The notes beneath the pieces were generated by a model, which had not been told where the DNA came from, did no database searches, and saw nothing but the letters and a program-made list of their open reading frames with translations. A DNA stretch of 7,982 nucleotides from an uncultured Thermoleophilia bacterium. GTDB lineage: Bacteria; Actinomycetota; Thermoleophilia; Gaiellales; F1-60-MAGs149. This document shows positions 1-6,042 of the stretch, in pieces (the stretch's first letter is position 1; each line of letters opens with the position of its first letter). The position numbers were made by a program, and so were the translations under genes. The DNA lies in NCBI GenBank assembly GCA_902806305.1, contig CADCWC010000178.1, positions 1 to 7,982 of the forward strand. The letters run 5' to 3'.

Positions 1-784
1 GGTGTACGAGCTGGACCGCCTCTTCTCGGACGCCGGCTCGCTGAGCGGGGAGGGCCGGCGCTTCCTGCTCTCGCGCGCCTCGGGCTACGACCTGCACGGC
101 GTCCGCGACTACCAGCAGGGCGAGTCGCTGCGCGCCGTGCACTGGAAGTCGACCGCCAAGCGGCGCAAGCTGATGGTCAAGGAGCTCGAGGACGCCCCGC
201 GCGAGGAGGCGGCCGTCGTCCTCGACGCGCGGGCCGGGACGGACGTCGGGACGGCCCCCGACTCGTCGTTCGAGATGCAGGTCCGGGCCGCCGCGTCCGT
301 GCTGCGGCGGCTCGCCTCGAGCGGCCAGCGCTCGGCGCTCCTCTGCGTCGGAGCCCGGGTCGAGCGCCTGCCGGTGTCGTCCGTGGAGGGCGACTGGCGC
401 GCCGCGCTCGACGCGCTCGCCGCCGTCCGGCCCGACGGGCCGCACCCGCTCGCGGCCGCCCTGGAGGAGGGCCGCTCGGCCGTCGAGGCGCAGCGCCTGT
501 ACCTCGTGACCGCCGACCTGTCCGCCCGGCTCGCCGACCGCCTGTCCGCCCTCGCCGTCCGCCACGAGCTCGCCGTCGTGTGGGTCGACGCGCGGACGTG
601 GGCGCAGCCCCAGCCGACGCCGGGCCTGCCCGACGGCGTGGCCCTGAACCTCAGCCGGCTCGGCGTGCCGGTGGCGCGCGTGCGGCGCGGTGACGACCTC
701 CGCGTGGTGCTCGACGCGCATCCCTCGAGCGCGGCCGGCGCGCGCGGCGCCGACGCACAGGCGCGCGAGATGGTGCGGACATGA
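1..784 (+). CDS. DUF58 domain protein, C-terminal part (5' end cut by window)
   Basis: About 260 C-terminal residues of a DUF58 protein are visible. Family members are usually about 380-450 residues with two N-terminal membrane helices, so the missing start lies upstream. The GTG at base 2 is probably an internal Val codon. The family signature is at visible residues 28-63: a VRDYQQGESLRAVHWKSTAK stretch followed by LMVKELE. After it comes a vWA-like beta strand (VVLDARAG, about residues 72-79) whose metal-binding DxSxS motif is degenerate. DUF58 proteins usually sit between a MoxR-type AAA+ ATPase and a transglutaminase-like membrane protein. The downstream half of that arrangement is present here. 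The stop overlaps the next start as ATGA (781-784), implying translational coupling. The biochemical role of the family is not settled; a part in envelope-associated complex assembly is inference from context. Confidence 0.88.
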   Translation, partial: VYELDRLFSDAGSLSGEGRRFLLSRASGYDLHGVRDYQQGESLRAVHWKSTAKRRKLMVKELEDAPREEAAVVLDARAGTDVGTAPDSSFEMQVRAAASVLRRLASSGQRSALLCVGARVERLPVSSVEGDWRAALDALAAVRPDGPHPLAAALEEGRSAVEAQRLYLVTADLSARLADRLSALAVRHELAVVWVDARTWAQPQPTPGLPDGVALNLSRLGVPVARVRRGDDLRVVLDAHPSSAAGARGADAQAREMVRT

Positions 785-3123
785 GGGCGCCCCGCACCGG
801 CGGCCTGCTCTGGCCGCTCGCGCTCTACGCCCTCGGCGCCGCGTTCATCGCCTGGCACGTGCGGCTGCTCGAGAAGCCCGAGGTGCCGTCCGACCGCCTG
901 CTGCAGTACGCCGCCCTCGCGGCGCTCCCGGCGCTGGTCGCCGTGTGGCGCGGCCGGCGGGTCGAGCGCACCTGGCTCCTCGGTGCCCTCGCCGGGCTCG
1001 TGCTCGCCGTCGGGCTCGTCACCGGCCACTGGCCGCTCCGGCCCCATCTGCTCGGCGACACCGGCTACTTCGCGCTCGCGGCCGGCGAGTTCTGGAACGG
1101 CGGCTACCAGTGGACCCAGGTCGTCCTGCCCTTCGACCCGGATCGCTACCCCGACCTGCAGACCGCCATCACGCTCGTGGTGTTCGTCCTCCTGAGCGCC
1201 CTCGCGGCGGCGCTCCTCGTCTGGCGGGCGCCGCTCGTGGCGCTGCTCGTGGTGTTCGTGCCGTTCATGGCCGTGTCGACCGTGTTCGTCCTCGACGACC
1301 GCTCGTTGCGCGCGGGGCTCATGCTCGGGCTGGCGCTCGTCTACGTCGCCGCGCTGCGGGCAGGCCGGCCGCGACCGGAGCGCCCGGGCCGCGGGGCGAT
1401 GGCCGGCGCGACCGTGGTGGCCGCCGCCCTCCTGGCCGTCTCGCTGCCGGGCGTGGCCAAGGGCGCGTTCTTCGACTGGCGCAACTGGCGCGCCGCGACC
1501 ATCGAGGGCGAGTCGGTCTCCTACGTGTGGGACCACTCCTACGGGGCGCTCGTGCGGCCGGACGAGCCGATCGACGTGCTCGAGGTCAGGTCCGACGTCG
1601 ACTCGTACTGGCGCGCCACCGTGCTCGAGCGCTTCAACGGCGAGTTCTGGGAGGCCATCCCGCCGACCGGCCAGCCGCGCCGGACGGCGCGCATCGAGAT
1701 CCCGCGGAGCCAGCTCTCGCCCTGGGCGCGGGACGACAAGCGCAAGACGTTCACCGCCTCGTTCACCAACGTGGGGCTCGACGAGCCGTCCATCATCACC
1801 GGCGGTCAGCCGACCGAGGTGCGCGGCATCCCGGTCGAGGCGGGGGCCGTGATCGTCTCGGACGACGGCACCCTGCCCACCGAGCGCTCCACCCCCGTGC
1901 GGACCGCGTGGGAGGTCGACGCCGTGGCGCTCGAGGCGAGCCCGGACGAGCTGACGGCCGCGCCGTCGCCGCCCTCGCTCCCGCGGAACGACCCGCTGCG
2001 CAGGCAGCTCGCCGTGACGATCAGCGACGTCGACGTCGAGTTCCCGCCGTTCGCGGCGGAGGACCGGGAGCTCGAGGTCCAGAGCACGCTGGCGCGCGAG
2101 TTCACCGATCCGCGCCTCGTCGACTGGACGCGCGTGTACGCCCGGATCCGGGAGGTCACCAAGGGCGCGGCGACGCCCTACGAGGCCACGCTGGCCCTCG
2201 AGCGCTGGTTCCAGACCGAGTTCCGCTACGACGAGACGGCCGACTTCTCGCAGGCCCCGAACGGGCCGCTGCCCGCCTTCATGCTCGGCGAGACGCTCGA
2301 CGTCCGGGCGGGCCACTGCCAGATGTTCTCCGGCGCGATGGCCACGTCGCTTCGCATGCTCGGCATCCCGGCGCGCGTGGCCGAGGGGTTCATCCCCGGC
2401 ACCGAGGACGAGTCGGGGATCAAGCGGATCACCGACCGTGACGCGCACGCGTGGGTCGAGGTCTGGTTCCAGGGGATCGGGTGGATGCCCTTCGAGCCGA
2501 CGCCGACCCGCAGGCTGCCCGGCGACGCGCCGTCGACCACCTCGCCGAACTTCGGCGACCGGCTGGACAGCGCCACGGGCTCCGCGGCGCTCCGCGAGCG
2601 CTTCGGCACCGGCTTCCAGCTCGACCGCCTGGGGCCGGACGGCGCGAACCGCGGCCCCGCCGGTGCCGGCACGGGCGGCGTGGCTCCCGTGGTCGACGAG
2701 AGCTGGCGCCCCGGACGCTGGACCTGGACCCTGCTCGCCGTGCTCGGCCTGCTCGCCGTCGTGCCGCTCGCCAAGCGGCTCCGGGGCGCGCGGGCCTACG
2801 TCGCGCGCGATCCGCACGCGATCGCCGCGGCCGTGCGCGCCGACCTCGTGTCGTTCGTCGTCGACCAGCAGCCGCGGAACGGCCACGCCACGCTGACGCC
2901 CGACGAGCTGTCGCGCCTCCTGCGCCGGGACTTCGCCGTGGACGCCGACGCCTGGGTGCGCGACCAGACCCGGGCCCGCTACGGGCCGGAGGGCGGTGAG
3001 GCGCTGGCCGCGGCCCGCCAGGCCCGCCGCGAGGCCCGGCAGGTGAAGCGGCAGCTCCGTCGGTCGCTGACCCGCGGCGACCGCGTCTGGGGGGCCCTCC
3101 GGGTCCGCTCGCTGCTCCCCTGA
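781..3123 (+). CDS. TgpA-type membrane transglutaminase-like protein (DUF3488 / transglutaminase core / DUF4129-like)
   Basis: This 780-residue protein has a polytopic N-terminus. Hydrophobic segments lie near residues 8-28, 40-57, 65-83, 128-148, 150-171, 176-194 and 207-226. A long extracytoplasmic region follows, then one more membrane segment at about 648-664 and a basic cytoplasmic tail. The transglutaminase core is in the extracytoplasmic part. The likely catalytic residues are Cys513 (in AGHCQMFSGA), His556 (in DAHAWVEVWF) and Glu572 (in PFEPTP). The third acid is Glu rather than Asp, a change common in this family. The tail (about 670-780) resembles DUF4129, with a TPDELSRLLRR element and an ARYGP motif. 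Pseudomonas TgpA is a periplasmic-facing essential protein, but the substrate here is unknown. The ATG at 781 is chosen because it overlaps the DUF58 stop and precedes the first membrane helix. Confidence 0.9.
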   Translation: MRAPRTGGLLWPLALYALGAAFIAWHVRLLEKPEVPSDRLLQYAALAALPALVAVWRGRRVERTWLLGALAGLVLAVGLVTGHWPLRPHLLGDTGYFALAAGEFWNGGYQWTQVVLPFDPDRYPDLQTAITLVVFVLLSALAAALLVWRAPLVALLVVFVPFMAVSTVFVLDDRSLRAGLMLGLALVYVAALRAGRPRPERPGRGAMAGATVVAAALLAVSLPGVAKGAFFDWRNWRAATIEGESVSYVWDHSYGALVRPDEPIDVLEVRSDVDSYWRATVLERFNGEFWEAIPPTGQPRRTARIEIPRSQLSPWARDDKRKTFTASFTNVGLDEPSIITGGQPTEVRGIPVEAGAVIVSDDGTLPTERSTPVRTAWEVDAVALEASPDELTAAPSPPSLPRNDPLRRQLAVTISDVDVEFPPFAAEDRELEVQSTLAREFTDPRLVDWTRVYARIREVTKGAATPYEATLALERWFQTEFRYDETADFSQAPNGPLPAFMLGETLDVRAGHCQMFSGAMATSLRMLGIPARVAEGFIPGTEDESGIKRITDRDAHAWVEVWFQGIGWMPFEPTPTRRLPGDAPSTTSPNFGDRLDSATGSAALRERFGTGFQLDRLGPDGANRGPAGAGTGGVAPVVDESWRPGRWTWTLLAVLGLLAVVPLAKRLRGARAYVARDPHAIAAAVRADLVSFVVDQQPRNGHATLTPDELSRLLRRDFAVDADAWVRDQTRARYGPEGGEALAAARQARREARQVKRQLRRSLTRGDRVWGALRVRSLLP

Positions 3124-3169
3124 GACGGGTTCCGAGAGCCGTCGCTGCCCGCGGTCGCGCGAGCGCCGC

Positions 3170-3179
3170 TTGCTACGGT
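3170..3179 (+). promoter_or_regulatory. Putative extended -10 promoter for the TPR-to-dtd unit
   Basis: TTGCTACGGT contains TGC directly before TACGGT (3174-3179), which fits an extended -10 of the TGNTANNNT type used by actinobacterial housekeeping sigma factors. Six bases separate the hexamer from the A of the ATG at 3186. Transcription would therefore begin at or next to the start codon, giving a leaderless mRNA. That agrees with the absence of a Shine-Dalgarno sequence. No convincing -35 is visible. The element sits in the 62-base gap after the transglutaminase gene. Confidence 0.5.
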
Positions 3180-3185
3180 TTCGTG

Positions 3186-3551
3186 ATGGCGGACGACGAC
3201 GTCTACGAGCTCTTCACCGCCGGTCGCAAGCACCTCGCCGACGGCGAGTGGCTGCGCGCCATCCCCCCGCTCGAGCGGGCCCGCGACCTCGAGCCCGACA
3301 AGGGCTCGATCCGCGAGTCGCTCGGCGTCGCCTACCTCCGGGCGCGTCGGTTCGTCGACGCGGAGGCCGAGCTGCAGGTGGCCGTCGAGCTGGCCGCGAA
3401 CGACCACTACGCCTACTTCCTGCTCGGCCGCGCCCAGGAGGGCCTCGGCCGGCTCGAGCTCGCCCGCGGCAGCTACAAGCTCGCCTGCTGGCTGCGGCCG
3501 AGCTCCGACACGTACCGCCAGGCGCTCGACGCCCTTCCGAAGGCGGGCTGA
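3186..3551 (+). CDS. Small TPR-repeat protein
   Basis: This 121-residue protein is made almost entirely of tetratricopeptide-like helical repeats at about residues 6-39, 40-73 and 74-107. Features include AGRKHLADGEWLRAIPPLER, a G-AYLRARRFVDAEAEL unit and LGRAQEGLGRLELARGSYKL. There is no signal peptide or membrane segment, so it is probably cytoplasmic and binds a partner. The partner cannot be read from the sequence. A GTG at 3183 directly precedes the ATG at 3186. I prefer the ATG because it lies at the spacing expected for a leaderless transcript from the -10-like element just upstream, and because no ribosome binding site supports either codon. It is the first gene of a close-packed run with a thioesterase, an epimerase-like protein and dtd. 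Whether these functions are linked is unknown. Confidence 0.82.
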   Translation: MADDDVYELFTAGRKHLADGEWLRAIPPLERARDLEPDKGSIRESLGVAYLRARRFVDAEAELQVAVELAANDHYAYFLLGRAQEGLGRLELARGSYKLACWLRPSSDTYRQALDALPKAG

Positions 3552-3579
3552 CCGGCCCGGCCGGTCGTCGCCCCGCGCC

Positions 3580-3981
3580 GTGGACGCTCCGCCCGGCTTC
3601 CGCGTCGCTCCAGACCAGGGCGCGTTCCTCGAGCATGTCGGGCCGATCCACGTGCGCGACGGCGGGGACGACGCCGGCTTCGGCCTCCGCGTCGAGCAGC
3701 GTCATCTGAACCGCCACGGCACCGTGCAGGGCGGTCTGCTCTCGACGCTCGCGGACTTCGCCCTCAGCCGGGGCATCGCGGCCGACGCGGCGGACGAGCG
3801 GCCTCGCGCCACCGTGAGCCTGACGGTCGACTTCCTTCGCCCGGCCCGGCCGGGCGACTGGCTCGAGACGCGGACCCGGGTCGAGCGGATCGGCGGAACC
3901 CTGGCCTTCGCCGACTGCTCGGTCACCGCGGGCGATCGGGAGGTCGTCCGCGCCCGGGCCGTCTTCGCGGCCGCGGAGTAG
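3580..3981 (+). CDS. PaaI-like hotdog-fold thioesterase
   Basis: This 133-residue protein has the length and motif order of the PaaI/4HBT hotdog acyl-CoA thioesterases. The central motif is NRHGTVQGGLLSTLAD (residues 44-59). Asn44, Gly47, Gly51, Gly52 and Asp59 correspond to the family pattern NxxGxxHGGxxxxLxD, and Asp59 aligns with the catalytic acid of PaaI. The His of HGG is replaced by Gln50. The core strand VSLTVDFLRPARPGDWLE (about 79-96) and the closing strands (VERIGGTLAFADCSV) are typical. The likely reaction is hydrolysis of an acyl-CoA-type thioester; the substrate cannot be inferred. The GTG start has no clear ribosome binding site and lies 28 bases after the TPR stop, so an alternative start slightly downstream cannot be excluded. 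Confidence 0.82.
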   Translation: MDAPPGFRVAPDQGAFLEHVGPIHVRDGGDDAGFGLRVEQRHLNRHGTVQGGLLSTLADFALSRGIAADAADERPRATVSLTVDFLRPARPGDWLETRTRVERIGGTLAFADCSVTAGDREVVRARAVFAAAE

Positions 3982-3987
3982 GGGGCG

Positions 3988-4980
3988 GTGGCGGCTCTGC
4001 GCCTCCTGGTCGTCGGCGGCACGCGTTTCGTCGGCCGACACCTCGTCGCGGAGGCGCTGCGCCGCGGCCACGACGTCACGCTGCTGACGCGCGGCCGGAC
4101 GAACCCGGACCTCTTCCCCGAGGCGGAGCGCCTCCGCGGGGACCGTCGTCAGGGCGGGCTCGAGCTGCTCCGCGGGCGCCCCTTCGACGCCGTCTTCGAC
4201 ACCTGCGGCTACTTCCCGGCGGAGGTCCGCGCGCTGGCCTCGACCGTGGCGCCGTCCGTCGGGCAGCTGACGTTCGTCTCCAGCATCTCCGTCTACCCGC
4301 AGCCCGTGGCGCCGGGCACGGACGAGTCGGCCGCGGTCGAGGTCCTCGACGGGCCGGTCCCGGAGAGCGGCGAGCCCGGCGAGGCCTACGGCGCCCTGAA
4401 GGCGCTCTGCGAGCGCGCCGCCGAGGACGAGCTGCCGGGTCGCGTCCTGCACGTGCGACCTGGGCTCGTGGTGGGACCGCACGACCCGACCGACCGCTTC
4501 ACCTACTGGCCGCGACGGATCGCGGAGGGCGGCCCGGTGCTCGCGGCCGAGCGGTCCCAGCCCGTCCAGCTCATCGACGCCCGCGATCTGGCGGCGTTCA
4601 TGCTCGACCTGAGCGAGGCGGGTCGCACGGGCGTCTTCAACGCCACGGGGCCGACCCGCGCGACGACGATGGAGCAGGTGCTCACGGCCTGCGTGGCGGC
4701 GTCGGGCTCCGACGCCGAGCCCGTCTGGGCCGGCGAGGCCTTCCTCGCGGAGCAGGGCGTCGAGTCGTGGTCCGAGCTCCCGCTCTGGGTGCCCGCCGAG
4801 TTCGCCGGGTTCCTGCAGGTGGACGCCTCGCGCGCCCGGGCGGCCGGTCTGCGGTTCCGGCCGCTGACCGAGACGGTGGCCGACACGCTGGCCTGGGACG
4901 CGACGCGCCCTCCGGCCGAGCGGGTCGACCTGCTGGCCCGCGAGCGCGAGCGCGAGCTGCTGCGCGCGCTCGGGGTCTGA
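3988..4980 (+). CDS. NAD(P)-binding epimerase/reductase-like protein (atypical extended SDR)
   Basis: This 330-residue protein opens with a Rossmann nucleotide-binding motif, VVGGTRFVGRHL (residues 8-19). This is the GGTxFxG form seen in atypical extended short-chain dehydrogenases rather than the classic TGxxGxxG. Arg35 after the second strand (LLTRG) might favour NADP, but this is weak. The active-site region includes VSSISVYPQP (97-106) and Tyr134-x3-Lys138 in AYGALK, so a Ser/Tyr/Lys catalytic set is intact. Later family landmarks are HVRPGLVVGPHDPTDRF and the QLIDARDLAAFML segment (194-205). Known relatives include sugar-nucleotide epimerases, reductases and RNA-associated CSP41-like proteins, so no substrate is assigned. 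The GTG start lies 6 bases after the thioesterase stop and is preceded by a G-rich run (GGGGGCG) that may act as a ribosome binding site. Only 3 bases separate its stop from dtd. Confidence 0.84.
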   Translation: MAALRLLVVGGTRFVGRHLVAEALRRGHDVTLLTRGRTNPDLFPEAERLRGDRRQGGLELLRGRPFDAVFDTCGYFPAEVRALASTVAPSVGQLTFVSSISVYPQPVAPGTDESAAVEVLDGPVPESGEPGEAYGALKALCERAAEDELPGRVLHVRPGLVVGPHDPTDRFTYWPRRIAEGGPVLAAERSQPVQLIDARDLAAFMLDLSEAGRTGVFNATGPTRATTMEQVLTACVAASGSDAEPVWAGEAFLAEQGVESWSELPLWVPAEFAGFLQVDASRARAAGLRFRPLTETVADTLAWDATRPPAERVDLLARERERELLRALGV

Positions 4981-4983
4981 CCC

Positions 4984-5466
4984 GTGCGCGCCGTCGTGCA
5001 GCGCGTCGTCGAGGCGTCGGTCGCGGTGGCGGGGGAGACCGTGGGACGGATCGGGCCGGGGCTCGTGGTCCTGCTCGGGGTGGCGACGGGCGACGACGAC
5101 GCCGAGGCCGAGCGACTCGCGACCCGGACGGCCCGGCTGCGGGTGTTCCCCGACGCCGACGGCCGCTTCGCACGCTCGCTGCTCGACACCGGCGGCGATG
5201 TGCTGGTCGTCCCGAATTTCACCCTGGTCGCGGACACCGGCCGCGGGCACCGGCCGTCGTTCACCGCGGCCGCCGAGCCGGCCCTGGCGCAGCCGCTCTA
5301 CCGCCGGTACGTCGAGCGCCTCGGCGAGGCCGGCGTGGCCACCGTGGCCACCGGGCGCTTCGGCGCGGCGATGCGCGTCACGCTCGTCGCCGACGGCCCC
5401 GTCACGATCGTGCTCGACACCGCCGCCCCGGGCGGTCGCGGTCGAGGCTCTGTTACCCTCCTCTAG
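4984..5466 (+). CDS. dtd: D-aminoacyl-tRNA deacylase (DTD)
   Basis: Dtd hydrolyses D-amino acids, and glycine mischarged on tRNA-Ala, from tRNA, and acts as a cytoplasmic homodimer that enforces chirality in translation. The 160-residue product matches the family end to end: start MRAVVQRVVEASVAV, GPGLVVLLGV (24-33), GHRPSF (88-93), TGRFGAAM (123-130) and the Gly-Pro motif DGPVTI (137-142) that forms part of the active site. The usual SQxTL motif reads PNFTL (77-81), so the conserved Ser-Gln pair has become Pro-Asn. The N-terminal Met is at the canonical family position, so the GTG start is secure. The last residues (about 151-160) extend past the usual end. Their codons overlap a promoter-like element for the following operon. 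Confidence 0.93.
   Translation: MRAVVQRVVEASVAVAGETVGRIGPGLVVLLGVATGDDDAEAERLATRTARLRVFPDADGRFARSLLDTGGDVLVVPNFTLVADTGRGHRPSFTAAAEPALAQPLYRRYVERLGEAGVATVATGRFGAAMRVTLVADGPVTIVLDTAAPGGRGRGSVTLL
5451..5459 (+). promoter_or_regulatory. Putative extended -10 promoter for rimP-nusA, inside the 3' end of dtd
   Basis: TGTTACCCT fits the TGNTANNNT extended -10 pattern and resembles the elements ahead of the TPR gene and infB. Transcription would start near 5466-5467, giving a leader of about 129 bases before rimP that includes the terminator-like hairpin. No -35 is recognisable. A separate promoter downstream of the hairpin is not excluded. Confidence 0.4.
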
Positions 5467-5500
5467 ACCGCGCCGGGTTCGTTGCCCACGCGCGGTTCGG

Positions 5501-5528
5501 GGGGCGGGCCAGGGCCTGCCTCTTTTTT
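5501..5528 (+). terminator. Intrinsic terminator or attenuator between dtd and rimP
   Basis: GGCGGGCC (5503-5510) pairs with GGCCTGCC (5513-5520), with one G-U pair. The pairing can extend outward by two more pairs (5502/5521 G-U and 5501/5522 G-C). Because a two-base loop is too tight, the innermost pair probably opens to give a CAGG tetraloop. The stem runs straight into six T residues (5523-5528), the only such run in this very GC-rich window. This is the classic intrinsic-terminator layout. It lies 34 bases after the dtd stop and 67 bases before rimP. If the -10-like element at 5451 is real, the hairpin lies within the rimP-nusA leader and would act as an attenuator. Otherwise it simply ends the dtd transcript. 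Confidence 0.75.
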
Positions 5529-5584
5529 CGCCCGAAGTCAGGGGCCTGGAGCGGGAGGCCTCGCGGCCCCGGCCAAACCGTCAG

Positions 5585-5590
5585 AGGAGG
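5585..5590 (+). promoter_or_regulatory. Strong Shine-Dalgarno for rimP
   Basis: AGGAGG lies five bases before the ATG at 5596. It is the clearest ribosome binding site in the window. It fixes the rimP start and rules out the in-frame ATG-less extension and the upstream GTG-type starts in the leader. Most other genes here show weak or no Shine-Dalgarno sequence. Confidence 0.88.
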
Positions 5591-5595
5591 GACAG

Positions 5596-6042
5596 ATGCC
5601 ACGTGACTCGCGCGACTCGCTCGCGACGGAGATCGAGGGCACCCTTTCGACGGCACGGCCCGACGTCGAGGTCGTCGACGTGACGTTCATCCCCCAGCAG
5701 GGGATCGTGCGCGTCATGATCGACCACCCGAGCGGCGTCGATCACGCGCTCTGCCAGGAGGTCACGGCGCTCCTGCCGCACGTCCGCGAACGCTACGGCG
5801 TCGAGGTGTCGTCGCCGGGCATCGAGCGTCCGCTGAAGAAGCCGTCGCACTACCGACGCGCGGAGGGCCAGACCGTCAAGGTCCGCCTGCGCGAGCCGCG
5901 TGACGGTCGGAGGAACTTCCAAGGCCGGCTGGTCGGCGCCGAGGACGAGTCGTTCCGCCTGCGGGCCGACGACGCGGAGCTCGAGCTGCCCTACGCCGTC
6001 GTCGACACGTGCAACATCGTCTGGGACCCGGTGAACATATGA
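5596..6042 (+). CDS. rimP: Ribosome maturation factor RimP
   Basis: RimP is a cytoplasmic factor needed for late maturation of the 30S subunit. The 148-residue product has the expected two-domain layout. The N-terminal domain contains VEVVDVTFIPQQGIVRVMID (24-43) and the most conserved family motif, VEVSSPGIERPLKKPSHY (69-86). The smaller C-terminal SH3-like barrel spans about 88-143, with GQTVKVRL, FQGRLVGAEDESF and a closing LPYAVVDTCNIV segment. Length is normal for the family. The start is set by a near-perfect AGGAGG five bases upstream. The stop overlaps the nusA start as ATGA (6039-6042), so the two are translationally coupled, in line with the widely conserved rimP-nusA-infB order. 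Confidence 0.95.
   Translation: MPRDSRDSLATEIEGTLSTARPDVEVVDVTFIPQQGIVRVMIDHPSGVDHALCQEVTALLPHVRERYGVEVSSPGIERPLKKPSHYRRAEGQTVKVRLREPRDGRRNFQGRLVGAEDESFRLRADDAELELPYAVVDTCNIVWDPVNI

Noticed and set aside
109..2886. A very long open frame on the minus strand (over 900 codons).
   Set aside because: It lies opposite the DUF58 and transglutaminase genes. Its translation is rich in Arg, Gly, His and Glu without domains, as expected for the antisense of GC-rich codons. The + strand proteins have clear family motifs.
3214..5250. A long minus-strand open frame spanning four + strand genes.
   Set aside because: It has the low-complexity Arg/Gly/Ala-rich composition of antisense GC-rich coding sequence, no recognisable domain, and conflicts with well-supported + strand genes.
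5509..5562. An alternative pairing of the terminator's right half with 5541-5559 as an antiterminator or riboswitch-like switch.
   Set aside because: The pairings are short and interrupted (CCAGG/CCTGG, GCCTC/GAGGC), and the partner lies downstream of the T run, so it would be made too late to prevent termination. No known riboswitch core was recognised.
5482..5595. An earlier in-frame start for rimP in the leader.
   Set aside because: The extension would run through the terminator hairpin, and a strong AGGAGG fixes the start at 5596.
6009..6038. GTG at 6009 as an upstream start for nusA.
   Set aside because: It would add ten residues not found at the NusA N-terminus and lies inside rimP. 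The ATG at 6039 overlaps the rimP stop and gives the canonical sequence.
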